Assembly: GCF_016905005.1 (NCBI RefSeq)
Contig: NZ_JADIKC010000003.1
Location: 434,001-498,000 of the forward strand
Reading direction: 5' to 3'
From: Dyella kyungheensis
GTDB lineage: Bacteria > Pseudomonadota > Gammaproteobacteria > Xanthomonadales > Rhodanobacteraceae
DNA length: 64,000 bases
Part shown: positions 28,043 through 36,826 of the stretch, piece after piece
How the letters are laid out: each line of letters opens with the position of its first letter
How positions within the stretch are numbered: position 1 is the first letter of the stretch
The notes under the pieces: model-generated
Databases searched by the model: none
Told to the model about the DNA's origin: nothing
Seen by the model: only the letters and a program-made list of their open reading frames with translations
Translations under genes and position numbers: made by a program

Positions 28043-28069
28043 TTATCGGCGCTGCGGCGGGGAAATTTA
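28043..28069 (-). promoter_or_regulatory. Sigma-28 (FliA) promoter of motAB
   Basis: On the minus strand TAAATTTC (28069-28062), 11 bases, GCCGATAA (28050-28043). This matches the FliA consensus TAAAGTTT-N11-GCCGATAA with a perfect -10 and 6 of 8 in the -35. The message would have a leader of about 35 bases before the motA ATG at 28000. Confidence 0.88.
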
Positions 28070-28191
28070 GAAAACGTTTTCGTTTGTCGTCGTTCGTCGA
28101 AGTGGCATGAATGAAGGACGCTTGCGCCTGGTTCGGCTATCAAGTCCTGATCGATATGGCCGATAGCGTGGCTGCGAGTGCTCGAATGCCG

Positions 28192-29085
28192 CTACGCCGC
28201 CGCACCCAATCGCTCCAGCAGGAAATCGATCACGCTGCGCAGCTTCGCGGTGGGGTGCCGGTCCTGTGCGTAGATGAGGTACATGGGCGAAGGCTTGAGC
28301 GACCAGCCGGGAAGTACCGCAACCAACCGGCCCGACGCGAGATCATCGGTAAGCACGACTTCCGGTTGCAGGACGATGCCCATGCCGTTGCGTGCGGCCA
28401 CGCGCAGGGCATTGCCCTGGTTGGCGGTAAAGCGGCCTTGCACGTTGACGCTGCAAGTAGTGCCGTCGTCGGCCACAAAATGCCAATGGTTGTAACGCCG
28501 CCAGTACGAAAGGCCCAGGCACAGGTGCTCACTCAATTGTTCGGGATGCATGGGCTGGCCGTGGCGTTCCAGGTACGCCGGCGACGCCGCCAGCAGGCGT
28601 CGATACGGGCGCAGCGGTCGCGCAACGATGCCCGGCTCGTTGACTTCGCCAATGTAGACGCCCAGTTCAAAATCGCCATCGGCGAGATTGGGAAGGCGGT
28701 TGTCGAGCGTGAGATCCACGTCGACATCCGGATGGCGTTCCATGTATTCGCCCAGCAAGGGAACCATGCTGTAGCTGCCAAAACTGACGGGGGCGACAAG
28801 ACGCAGTTTTCCGCGAGGACTTTCGTGCAGTTCCAGCGCGCTGGCTTCGGCCCGCTCCACTTCCGCCAGCGCGGTCTTGCAGCGTTCGTAGTAGAGGCGG
28901 CCCACTTCCGATAGCTGTTGCCGTCGCGTGGTGCGATGGAGCAGGCGCGCGCCCAGCCGCTGTTCGATATCGGCGACGTGCTTGGCGACCATGGTGGCGG
29001 AGACGCCGCAGATCTCGGCCGCTGCCGCGAAACTGCCGGCCTCCACGACGCGCACGAACATTTCCATGTTGGCCAGCTTGTTCAT
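28192..29085 (-). CDS. LysR-family transcriptional regulator
   Basis: 297 residues. N-terminal winged helix (ANMEMFVRVVEAGSFAAAAEICGVSATMVAKHVADIEQRLGARLLHRTTR) then a periplasmic-binding-type effector domain (SPRGKLRLVAPVSFGSYSMVPLL...). The ATG at 29085 (MNKLANMEMF) was chosen as the natural start. Divergent from the DOPA dioxygenase-like gene at 29315 with 229 bases between, the usual arrangement for a LysR regulator and its target. Confidence 0.92.
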   Translation of the reverse strand: MNKLANMEMFVRVVEAGSFAAAAEICGVSATMVAKHVADIEQRLGARLLHRTTRRQQLSEVGRLYYERCKTALAEVERAEASALELHESPRGKLRLVAPVSFGSYSMVPLLGEYMERHPDVDVDLTLDNRLPNLADGDFELGVYIGEVNEPGIVARPLRPYRRLLAASPAYLERHGQPMHPEQLSEHLCLGLSYWRRYNHWHFVADDGTTCSVNVQGRFTANQGNALRVAARNGMGIVLQPEVVLTDDLASGRLVAVLPGWSLKPSPMYLIYAQDRHPTAKLRSVIDFLLERLGAAA

Positions 29086-29105
29086 CACTAACAACCCATG
29101 GGTTT

Positions 29106-29124
29106 GGAATGTCCAAAATATTCC
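29106..29124. promoter_or_regulatory. Candidate LysR binding site
   Basis: GGAAT (29106-29110)-N9-ATTCC (29120-29124), an inverted repeat close to the LysR start codon in the divergent intergenic region, matching the general LysR form of an interrupted AT-rich dyad. Weak support. Confidence 0.35.
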
Positions 29125-29314
29125 CATGTTTATTGGGCTTTACGCCAACGGCATCATGCCGACCGGGGAAATCGGTCCTTGCGTTCGGAGCCGTTGCGTG
29201 CCCAGCTTTCATCTCGACATACCCAGCGCCGCCTGGGCGGCCCGTGCCCGTGCGGCGGCGGCGCCGGACGTGCGCAGCAGCAAAGCAGATCAAGCGGACC
29301 CTCAGGGCAGTGCC

Positions 29315-29725
29315 ATGACCACCCATCGCGACCCATCCGGAACGGCCCCGTATCACGCGCACGTCTACTACGACGCGAGCACGCGCCCCATCGCCGAAGT
29401 GCTGCGGCAAAACCTGATCGAGAGCATGCAGCGTGCACGCATTCCTCCGCTTCGCTTTGTCGGGCGACTGAGCGACCGCAGCGCCGGGCCCCACCCACTA
29501 CCGCAGTTCGAAATTCATTTCACGGCCGACGGTTTGGCCGCGATCCGCGACATCATCGCCTCGTCGGGACTCACTGCGTTGGTGCATCCGCTAACCGATG
29601 ACGACCTCGCCGATCACACCTCACTGGCGCAATGGATAGGCCGGCCGCTGGCGCTCGATCTCAGCACGTTGGATCCGCCGGGACACAATCAAGGTGTGGC
29701 GCGGTTCGGAAAATCGGACTTCTAA
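29315..29725 (+). CDS. DOPA 4,5-dioxygenase family protein
   Basis: 136 residues. The opening PYHAHVYYD, then VGRLSDRSAGPHPLPQFEIHF and LVHPLTDDDLADHTSLAQWIGRPLALDLS are the conserved blocks of the small DOPA dioxygenase-like family (fungal and bacterial), with the histidines serving as metal ligands. In characterised members it opens catechol-type rings; substrate here is unknown. Start ATG at 29315 (MTTHRDPSG). It runs convergently to within 8 bases of the LuxR gene stop. Likely controlled by the divergent LysR regulator. Confidence 0.88.
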   Translation: MTTHRDPSGTAPYHAHVYYDASTRPIAEVLRQNLIESMQRARIPPLRFVGRLSDRSAGPHPLPQFEIHFTADGLAAIRDIIASSGLTALVHPLTDDDLADHTSLAQWIGRPLALDLSTLDPPGHNQGVARFGKSDF

Positions 29726-29733
29726 ACAGCCCA

Positions 29734-32319
29734 TCAATGCGTTGAACCGAGTCCGAGGCGTCCCGCCGCCGCGACGGCTTCGCCGCGCGAACGGGCATCG
29801 AGTTTTCGCAGTACGGCCGAGACGTGATGTTCCACCGTCTTCTCCGAACGCGCGAGGCGGTCGGCGATTTCGGTGTTGGACAGGCCTTGCGTGAGCAGGG
29901 AGAGAATCTGCAGTTCGCGCAGGGTCAATCCGGCGGGATTGGCCACGGTGCTCGCGCGTGGGCTGCGGGCCATGCCGCGCACGCCGTTGCGATGGAGCGA
30001 TTCGCGGCAGCGCCTGATGGTGGCGGAAGCCTGCAGTGCCGATAGCGTGGCCAGTGCTTCGCCGATGGCGTGTTCGTCGCCTTCCATCAAGGCCAGCGCG
30101 CGTTCGTAGGGGCAGCCGATGCTTTGCCACGCCAGCGCGGCGTCCTGCCATTGGCCGTCGCGTTGCAAGGCGTAGGCGTGTTCGATCTCGGCGGTTTCGG
30201 ACGCCTCCAGGCCCATCCAGCGGCGCCAGAACAACAGTTCTCCGAGAGCGCGTGGATCGTGCAGCTGTTCCGCCAACAGGCAAGTTCGGCTGACTACGGG
30301 ATCGTCTTCGCCATCCTGACCACGCAGCCATGCCGCCTCGGCGCGCGCCGAGGCCACGGGTGCGAGTCGCTGCAATTCGCCGGTGGCGCAGGCCAGTTCG
30401 GTCACTTCATCGAGCAGTTCCGCGCCGCCGGGATCGCCGCGACGCAGGCGAATGCGCGCGAGCACGTTCAAGGCGGGGATGCGCGCGACCGGCGTCACGT
30501 CGCCTCGCGTCAGCAGATGGCTGGCGAGCTGGCCCGCGGCATCCCAGCGTCCTTGTTCGAAATCCAGCCGGGTCTGATAGGCCACCACGTATTGCGACCA
30601 CGAATCCAGGTCGCGCTCGGCGAAATATGCCGCCGCCTGGCTGATGTACCACTGCGCTTCGGGATAGTCGCGCGTGGTCACGGCGCTGCTGGTGAGGTTG
30701 GCGTAGGCGCGCGCCACATGCTCGCCGTAGCCGTTGGCGATGGAGATTTCCAGGCTGCGCTTGAGCATGTCCTTGCCATCGGCGTGGTAGCGGACGCAAC
30801 GCGCGGTGCCGACATTGTTCAATGCATGGGCCAGCACTTCAGTGTTGCCTTGCTTTTCGGCCATCTCGATGGCGCGCGTTCCCCAGGTCACCGCCTCGGT
30901 GGTGCGGCCGGCCAGCATGTGCATTTGCGCGCGGTTGCTCAGCGCCCAGGCCAGCTCGTCGTCGGCGTGGATGGATTCGAGCAATTGCACCGCGAGGTTG
31001 CCGTACACGTCGGCGTCGCTATTGCGGCCGACAAACCAGTGCAGGCGCGACAACCAGCGGAGCATGTGGCCTTCCTGGCGTTTGTCTCCCAGCTTGCGCC
31101 ACAGGGCGAGGGCGGTCTGGCTGGAGGCGATTGCGCTGTCGATCTGGCTGGTGAGGTAGCACTGGTAGGCATGACGTTCGAGCAGCTCCGCACGCGCATC
31201 GTCGGGCAGCCCGCCGGCATGGGCCAGCGCCCGACCGTAAAGCCAGGCGGAGTCGCAGTGCGCGCCGTGGGCGGCGGCATCGGCGGCGGCCTTGGGCGCG
31301 TATTTCATGACGGACGCGCAATCGCCGGCACCTGCCGCGTGGTGTACCAGCCACGCCATCGGCACGTTCTCGCCAAGCGATTCGAGGTGGCACAGCAATC
31401 GCGCATGCAAGGCGGCAGCCACTGGCGAGGGCAGCGCCTGTTCCATGGAGATGCGCGCGAGTTCATGGCGATACGCATACGTGCCGCTCTGCGCAAACAG
31501 CAACCCCGAGGCGAGCGCCGCGGCGACCACCTCGTCGCTGGGAGCGAGCAGCGCGTGGACCAGCGACACGTCGATGCGTGCCGGCACGATCGCGGCCAGA
31601 TCGAGCAGCTCGCGCACGGCCGGCGTCTGCCGTCCCGCGCGTGCCAGCACGGCATCGCGCACCGATGCCGGCAAGCCTTCGGCCGACAACGCCTCGGTGA
31701 CGAAGAACGGATTGCCACCGGTGGCAGCAAACAGTCCTTCCGACGAACGGCCCGTGCGTTGGGCCAGGTCGGCCACGGCGGTTTCCGATAGCGGCAGCAA
31801 CGGCACGCGCACGGCAGCGTCGCTGGGCAGGTCGCCGCAGAGCAGCCGCAGCGGATGCTTTGCGTCGAGCTCGTCGTCGCGATAGGTCAGCACCAGCAGT
31901 GCACGCACCCGTTCGATGCGCCGGGCCAGGTACTTCACCAGGTCCAGCGTGGCGGCATCGGCCCAGTGCAGATCTTCCAGCACCAGCAGGGTGGTGCCGT
32001 CGAGTTCCTGCAGGTCCGTGAGCAGGGCGGCGAACAGTTCGGCGCGGCGTCCTTCGCGGCCCAGCAGGCTTCTTGTGCGGCTGGTGAACGCATCGGCGAT
32101 GTCGTAGAAGGGACCCAACGGGCGGGGCGAGAACAAAGCCTCGCACCCGCCGATCAGGACGCGGCCGCTGTCGTGTCCGGCGGCCAGGCATCGCACGAGC
32201 GACGTCTTGCCGATTCCCGCCTCGCCATAGACCAGCGCGGTGCGGCCGGTGCCTTGCTGCGCGAGGTCGCGCGCGTCGCGTAGACGCTGCAAGGCGTAGT
32301 CACGCTCAACCAGTTCCAA
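29734..32319 (-). CDS. Large ATP-binding LuxR-family regulator (LAL/MalT-like)
   Basis: 861 residues. An AAA/NTPase domain at the N-terminus (Walker A GEAGIGKTS at 32-40; LLVLEDLHWAD as Walker B/sensor), a long helical TPR-like middle part, and a C-terminal LuxR helix-turn-helix (LTLRELQILSLLTQGLSNTEIADRLARSEKTVEHHVSAVLRKL). Such regulators bind ATP and an inducer and activate neighbouring genes. No ATG fits: the likely start is TTG at 32319 (MELVERDYAL), behind GAGGGTGGAAGG; an upstream TTG at 32373 is possible. The DUF4242 gene lies 74 bases upstream on the same strand. Confidence 0.9.
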   Translation of the reverse strand: MELVERDYALQRLRDARDLAQQGTGRTALVYGEAGIGKTSLVRCLAAGHDSGRVLIGGCEALFSPRPLGPFYDIADAFTSRTRSLLGREGRRAELFAALLTDLQELDGTTLLVLEDLHWADAATLDLVKYLARRIERVRALLVLTYRDDELDAKHPLRLLCGDLPSDAAVRVPLLPLSETAVADLAQRTGRSSEGLFAATGGNPFFVTEALSAEGLPASVRDAVLARAGRQTPAVRELLDLAAIVPARIDVSLVHALLAPSDEVVAAALASGLLFAQSGTYAYRHELARISMEQALPSPVAAALHARLLCHLESLGENVPMAWLVHHAAGAGDCASVMKYAPKAAADAAAHGAHCDSAWLYGRALAHAGGLPDDARAELLERHAYQCYLTSQIDSAIASSQTALALWRKLGDKRQEGHMLRWLSRLHWFVGRNSDADVYGNLAVQLLESIHADDELAWALSNRAQMHMLAGRTTEAVTWGTRAIEMAEKQGNTEVLAHALNNVGTARCVRYHADGKDMLKRSLEISIANGYGEHVARAYANLTSSAVTTRDYPEAQWYISQAAAYFAERDLDSWSQYVVAYQTRLDFEQGRWDAAGQLASHLLTRGDVTPVARIPALNVLARIRLRRGDPGGAELLDEVTELACATGELQRLAPVASARAEAAWLRGQDGEDDPVVSRTCLLAEQLHDPRALGELLFWRRWMGLEASETAEIEHAYALQRDGQWQDAALAWQSIGCPYERALALMEGDEHAIGEALATLSALQASATIRRCRESLHRNGVRGMARSPRASTVANPAGLTLRELQILSLLTQGLSNTEIADRLARSEKTVEHHVSAVLRKLDARSRGEAVAAAGRLGLGSTH

Positions 32320-32393
32320 CCTTCCACCCTCAACGCGTGTCCGACAGGTGCCTTGCCCAGGGCAGGGCGGCAAGCTGGCGTCTCAGCGCTCCG

Positions 32394-32744
32394 TTAGAGG
32401 AAGTAGCGGAACGGACGCCACGGTGCTCTATAAACCGTTCGGCTCGCCGATGCACGACTGGCTCCCGCCATACTCAAATAGAAATAGGGATTGAGTACGG
32501 AGATCTCGGTGATGTGGTCCACCGGCAACTCATTGCGGCGGGCCACCTGGCGGATCGCTTCGGGGCTCGGTGCATCGTAGACGCAGAACGTCTTGGTCTT
32601 GCCTTCACTCACGTACGAGTGCAGCCAGGTTACGCCTTCTTCGGCGTTGGTGTTGACGATGGCAACGCATTTGGCGGCGCCAGTGGCATTGGTGGGAAGG
32701 GAAAGCCCGTTGGGGAATTGGCGTTCGACGATGTAGCGCGGCAT
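32394..32744 (-). CDS. DUF4242 domain protein
   Basis: 116 residues. MPRYIVERQFPNGL, then VAIVNTNAEEGVTWLHSYVSEGKTKTFCVYDAPSPEAIRQVARRNELPVDHITEISVL is the DUF4242 pattern (a small dimeric alpha/beta fold; one Streptomyces member, SCO4226, binds nickel). Function here is unknown. AGGAGACACCGTC gives a strong ribosome-binding site for the ATG at 32744. Same strand and directly upstream of the LAL regulator, so possibly its operon partner or target. Confidence 0.85.
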   Translation of the reverse strand: MPRYIVERQFPNGLSLPTNATGAAKCVAIVNTNAEEGVTWLHSYVSEGKTKTFCVYDAPSPEAIRQVARRNELPVDHITEISVLNPYFYLSMAGASRASASRTVYRAPWRPFRYFL

Positions 32745-33059
32745 GACGGTGTCTCCTGATTGGGTGTTGCAACTCGTGTTGAAGCTGCAATCACAGGCTA
32801 CGCAGGCACATGCGTCGCGACATCGGGAGTTTCCCTCAGTTTGCATCGCGCGTTCCCCTATTTTTTCCGGTCGTTCGTGGAGGGGTGTTTCAGCGATGTA
32901 ACGGGTAATGTTGGTTGTCAAAGCAGCAATGCACGACGCACGCAAACGGCTTTTTTTAAGGGACCTAAGTAAGAACACGGTGTGCCACCCCGTAGTTCTT
33001 CGCATGACTTCTCGCCATCCGCGCAGGACAGTAAGCCTTGGCGTGCCTCGGAGCAGGAC
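32745..33059. other. Divergent promoter region
   Basis: 315 bases between the DUF4242 and outer-membrane-protein genes, which point away from each other. AT-rich tracts (CTATTTTTTCC, GGCTTTTTTTAAGG) and a short dyad GGGA-GTT-TCCC (32825-32835) suggest regulatory DNA; I see no RNA gene. Confidence 0.45.
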
Positions 33060-33893
33060 ATGCATCTGCGCTATCCCGTCGTATTGTTTTTGCCGCTGTT
33101 GCTTTCCGTTACCGTTCACGCGCAATCGACATCCGGCGATGCCGCGGGTGGCGATACCGCCGATCTGGCGAAGAAACTATCCAATCCGGTCGCTTCGCTG
33201 ATCAGCGCGCCGTTCCAGTTCAACTACGACAGCAAGATCGGCCCGGACGAACGTGGCCACCGGCTGACCATGAACGTGCAGCCGGTGGTGCCGATCTCCA
33301 TCAGCGACGACTGGAACATGATCTCCCGCACCATCCTGCCGGTGACCACGCAGTCGGATATCTCGCCCGGCTCAGGCAGTCAGTCGGGACTGGGCGACAT
33401 CACCCAAAGCCTGTTCTTTTCGCCCAAGGCACCGGGTGCCGGCGGAATCATCTGGGGCGTGGGTCCGGCATTTCTGCTGCCCACGGCCACCGGCGATCTG
33501 CTGGGTGCGAAGAAGTGGGGGCTGGGACCGACCATCGTGGTGCTGAAGCAATCGCATGGCTTCACCTATGGCTTTCTGACCAACCAGATCTGGTCGATTG
33601 CCAGCGTGAAGAACAATCGCGACCGTGCGCCGCTGAGCAGCCTGTTCCTGCAACCGTTTCTTTCCTACACCACACCCACGGCATGGACCTATGGCATCAA
33701 CGCCGAGTCCACCTACGACTGGCATGCGCATCAAGCGGCGGTGCCAGTGAATTTAACCGTGGCCAAGTTGACCAAGGTGGGCAAATTGCCGGTGAGTTTC
33801 ACCGGCGGCGTGCGCTATTGGGCGGCGACCAGCGCGACCAGTCCGCACGGATGGGGCTATCGCGCCGTGATCACTTTGCTTTTCCCGCAATAG
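33060..33893 (+). CDS. Outer membrane transporter-like protein (phenol MetA pathway / neuromedin U family)
   Basis: 277 residues. Signal peptide (LRYPVVLFLPLLLSVTVHAQ), then LSNPVASLISAPFQFNYDSKIGPDERGHRLTMNVQPVVPISISDDWNMISRTILPV and an internally repeating beta pattern ending in an aromatic/Pro-Gln tail (VITLLFPQ). This is the pattern of the 'transporter' outer-membrane family often called neuromedin U-like. Substrate unknown. ATG at 33060; convergent with the cytochrome gene. Confidence 0.78.
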   Translation: MHLRYPVVLFLPLLLSVTVHAQSTSGDAAGGDTADLAKKLSNPVASLISAPFQFNYDSKIGPDERGHRLTMNVQPVVPISISDDWNMISRTILPVTTQSDISPGSGSQSGLGDITQSLFFSPKAPGAGGIIWGVGPAFLLPTATGDLLGAKKWGLGPTIVVLKQSHGFTYGFLTNQIWSIASVKNNRDRAPLSSLFLQPFLSYTTPTAWTYGINAESTYDWHAHQAAVPVNLTVAKLTKVGKLPVSFTGGVRYWAATSATSPHGWGYRAVITLLFPQ

Positions 33894-33932
33894 ACAGCGC
33901 TTCGCCCATCGCGATGTGGCGGCTGGCCGGGG

Positions 33933-34445
33933 TCAGCGAGCGTATCGCGTGAACACGTAGTCGTGGTTCTTGACGCGCGCCTGATGGCAGGCAAAGCAGG
34001 TGCGGTGCTGCGCTTCATCCACGGGTTGGCCATCGACGAAGCGGCCGAAGCCCCAGCCGCCGGTGGTGGCGTACTTCTTCGCGTCCTTCACCATCACTTG
34101 CACCGTGGTGGCGGCGCCCGGCACAGTGGCCGCTTCGAACTCGGTCGACGGCGTGCGCTTCCAGGCGAGCTTGACCAGGATGCTGCCATCCGGGAATGGC
34201 AGTGTGTTCGTGCGATAGGCCTGTATCGCGGTCGGGTTGCCGACCACGGCGCGCAGTTCGTTGAGCGGCTCGCCCTCCAGCGACGGCGCGATCAGTTCCC
34301 ATTGGCGATAGCCGTCGGGCAGGGTGACGCCATAGATCGGTGAGGCAGGCTTGGACGTGTGTTCGCTGGCAGCGTGGCAGGCCACCGCGAAGAGGCCTGC
34401 CAGCAGCACGACACCGACGCTGGACAACGCGAGCAACGACTTCAT
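33933..34445 (-). CDS. Cytochrome P460 family protein
   Basis: 170 residues. N-terminal export signal (LLALSSVGVVLLAGLFAVACHA), then IYGVTLPDGYRQWELIAPSLEG, the P460 entry motif, VKLAWKRTP, FGRFVDGQPVDEAQHRTCFACH (heme motif CFACH at 150-154) and a final VFTRYA. Family members carry a covalently attached heme and oxidise hydroxylamine or related small molecules in the periplasm, though many are uncharacterised. ATG at 34445 with GGAGAAGGTCC before it. It follows the Tat hydrolase gene by 20 bases, probably one operon. Confidence 0.87.
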   Translation of the reverse strand: MKSLLALSSVGVVLLAGLFAVACHAASEHTSKPASPIYGVTLPDGYRQWELIAPSLEGEPLNELRAVVGNPTAIQAYRTNTLPFPDGSILVKLAWKRTPSTEFEAATVPGAATTVQVMVKDAKKYATTGGWGFGRFVDGQPVDEAQHRTCFACHQARVKNHDYVFTRYAR

Positions 34446-34465
34446 GGACCTTCTCCCGGAGGGCA

Positions 34466-35518
34466 TCAGAACTTGTCGACGTCGATGACGGCCTTGGCGA
34501 ATGCCTCGGGTGCTTCCTGCGGCAGGTTGTGGCCGATGCCGCCGTTCACCTGGCGATGCTCGTACCTGCCGGTGAAGCGCTTGGCGTAGGCACCGGGTTC
34601 CGGATGCGGTGCGCCGTTGGCGTCGCCCTCCAGCGTGATGGTGGGCACGCCGATGCCCGGCAGCGCGGCGAGCTGCTTTTCCAGCGCGTCGTACTTCGCT
34701 TCGCCTTCGGCCAGGCCCAGCCGCCAACGGTAGTTGTGGATCGCCACGGCAACCTGGTCGGGGTTGTCCAGCGCGGCGGCGGAGCGGGCAAAGGTGGCGT
34801 CGTCGAACGCCCACTGCGGCGAGGCGAGTTGCCAGATCAGGCGGGCGAAATCGTGCGTGTACTTCGCATAGCCGGCTTCGCCGCGTTCGGTGGCGAAGTA
34901 GAACTGATACCACCACTGCAATTCGGCCTTGGGCGGCAGCGGTGCGCGATTCGCTTCCTGGCTGCCGATCAGGTAACCGCTCACCGAGACCAGCGCCTTG
35001 CAGCGCTGCGGCCACAGCGCCGCAAGAATGTCGGCGGTACGTGCGCCCCAGTCGAAACCGGCCACGATGGCCTGGTCGATCTTCAGTGCATCCAGCAGCG
35101 CGATGGCATCGGTGGCGAGCGCCGCCTGCTGGCCATTGCGCTTGGTGTCCGCCGAGAGAAAGCGCGTGTCGCCATAGCCGCGCAGGTAGGGAATGATCAC
35201 ACGATAGCCCGCGGCAGCCAGGATCGGCGCCACGTCCACGAAGCTGTAGATGTCGTACGGCCAGCCGTGCAGCAGCAGCACCGGCTTGCCGTTGGCGGGG
35301 CCGTCTTCGGCATAGGCCACGTCGAGCACGCCCGCCTTCACATGCTTGAGCGGCTTGAACGAGGTGTGGCTGTTCGCGGCCACGCGCTTCCCGGCCGACG
35401 GCGCAGGCGATGACGCCTGGGCGTGGGCAAGCGTGGCCAGACCGAACGGGGCCAGCGCAAGGCCCAGGGCGGTTGCGCCAAGAAGGGAACGGCGCTGCTG
35501 ATTGATCTGATCGGACAT
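34466..35518 (-). CDS. Tat-exported alpha/beta hydrolase (epoxide hydrolase/dehalogenase-like)
   Basis: 350 residues. The N-terminus has a twin-arginine signal (QRRSLLGATALGLALAPFGLA). The fold follows: LLLHGWPYDIYSF, IIPYLRGYGDTRF, and the nucleophile elbow AGFDWGART with Asp, as in epoxide hydrolases and haloalkane dehalogenases, not Ser. The catalytic His is probably in GGIGHNLPQEAP. ATG at 35518 (MSDQINQQRR). Together with the downstream cytochrome P460 gene it forms a periplasmic two-gene unit whose joint function is unknown. Confidence 0.88.
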   Translation of the reverse strand: MSDQINQQRRSLLGATALGLALAPFGLATLAHAQASSPAPSAGKRVAANSHTSFKPLKHVKAGVLDVAYAEDGPANGKPVLLLHGWPYDIYSFVDVAPILAAAGYRVIIPYLRGYGDTRFLSADTKRNGQQAALATDAIALLDALKIDQAIVAGFDWGARTADILAALWPQRCKALVSVSGYLIGSQEANRAPLPPKAELQWWYQFYFATERGEAGYAKYTHDFARLIWQLASPQWAFDDATFARSAAALDNPDQVAVAIHNYRWRLGLAEGEAKYDALEKQLAALPGIGVPTITLEGDANGAPHPEPGAYAKRFTGRYEHRQVNGGIGHNLPQEAPEAFAKAVIDVDKF

Positions 35519-35749
35519 GGAACGTCTCCCGGCTGGTTGCTTGACCCGTTTAGAAGACCATTTCCGTGTGTCTGCTCTGTGTGGAGACCTCGCGGATTTG
35601 CAAGCGCGTGTAACCGGAGCGGCGGCGGATACACAGCGATACAAAGCCTACGCCGCTCGCCGTGAGGGTGCCCCTTTTGTTGTCGACGGGACGCCTCCAT
35701 GGTGGGGCGAGACAGGGGGTGAGCGCCGTCGGGCGACAAGGAGGGAGGG

Positions 35750-36103
35750 ATGGCCTGGCTGGATCCGCAGTGGTTTACGCTCGAGGCGCTGACCGCCGAG
35801 TGGCGCCGCAAAGACGTGCGCAAGTGGATGATCGGCGTGATCACCGTGACGGTGGTGCTGATCCTGTTGAGCCAGCCCGAGACCGTGCCCACGGCGCTGA
35901 CCATCGACTCGGTGGGGATCGACGTCTTCCTGGCCCTGCTGGAAATGCAGATCATGGTGGCCGTGCTGCTTTACCGCGAGCAGTTGATGGGATGGCTGCG
36001 CACGGCCTACGTGGCGGACAATGCCCTGGGTACGCTGATGCGCAAGCTGGTGTCGTTGGGCCGTAACATGCGTGAAGCGACGCGCGGGTCTTTCCGCGAA
36101 TAA
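35750..36103 (+). CDS. Hypothetical two-span membrane protein
   Basis: 117 residues. Two hydrophobic segments (about 28-42, MIGVITVTVVLILL, and 56-75, GIDVFLALLEMQIMVAVLLY) with soluble ends. AAGGAGGGAGGG precedes the ATG. No family recognised. Followed 18 bases later by the RidA gene, so possibly cotranscribed. Confidence 0.65.
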   Translation: MAWLDPQWFTLEALTAEWRRKDVRKWMIGVITVTVVLILLSQPETVPTALTIDSVGIDVFLALLEMQIMVAVLLYREQLMGWLRTAYVADNALGTLMRKLVSLGRNMREATRGSFRE

Positions 36104-36121
36104 GACGAATCGAGGATGCCG

Positions 36122-36607
36122 ATGAGCGCCATCGAAGCCCGCCTGACGGAGATGGGACTGAAGTTGCCGCCGCCGTTCACCGTGCCCCCCGGCGTGAGCC
36201 TGCCGTTTCAGTTCGTGCAGGTGCATGGCACGAGGGTCTTCATCGCGGGCCACGGGCCGCAGGGCGAGGACGGTGCGATGGCCGCGCCGTTGGGCAAGCT
36301 GGGCGCCGAGCTGTCGGTGAGCGAGGGCTATCAGGCGGCGCGCCTGGTCGCGCTTTCCGTGCTGGCCAGCCTCAAGCGCAGCATCGGCGATCTCGACCGC
36401 GTATGCGCCTGGCATCGCGTGTTCGGCATGGTGAATTCCGCGCCCGGTTTCACCCAGCAGCCGCAGGTGATCAACGGCTTCTCCGAGCTGATCCTGGCCT
36501 TGTATGGGCCGGAGCGGGGCGCGCATACGCGCAGCGCCGTCGGCATGGCCGAGCTGCCGTTCAACATCCCGGTGGAAATCGAAGGCGAACTTTCGCTGTA
36601 TCCGTAA
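36122..36607 (+). CDS. RidA (YjgF/UK114) family protein
   Basis: 161 residues, of the longer 'RidA-like' type (classical RidA is about 128). FQFVQVHGTRVFIAGHGP, AARLVALSVLASLKRSIGDLDRV and the closing SAVGMAELPFNIPVEIEGEL match the family fold; the Arg that binds the imine carboxylate in RidA is not obvious, so deaminase activity is uncertain. ATG at 36122 was preferred to 36116 because GAGG lies six bases before it. Confidence 0.78.
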   Translation: MSAIEARLTEMGLKLPPPFTVPPGVSLPFQFVQVHGTRVFIAGHGPQGEDGAMAAPLGKLGAELSVSEGYQAARLVALSVLASLKRSIGDLDRVCAWHRVFGMVNSAPGFTQQPQVINGFSELILALYGPERGAHTRSAVGMAELPFNIPVEIEGELSLYP

Positions 36608-36609
36608 GC

Positions 36610-36631
36610 GTGTCTGTTGCAAGGCAGACAC
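36610..36631 (+). terminator. Weak hairpin after the RidA gene
   Basis: GTGTCTG (36610-36616) pairs with CAGACAC (36625-36631), followed by AGTATTT. Possible terminator with a poor T-run. Confidence 0.4.
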
Positions 36632-36826
36632 AGTATTTGGCCATCCAAAGCCGATGGCGCCGGATGCTAGTGACTTTGCCCGGACGCCGTAGCATGCTGT
36701 GCACCGCAGTCGCATCGCCTGGTTCGAAAATCGTGCCCCTCCGCAGCGCATCCGGCCTGCGGTGATCGGTGGGCAATGTCGTGCCCTGTAGGGCCGTAAC
36801 GTCCCACGCTGTTCGGAGAGGCTTGC

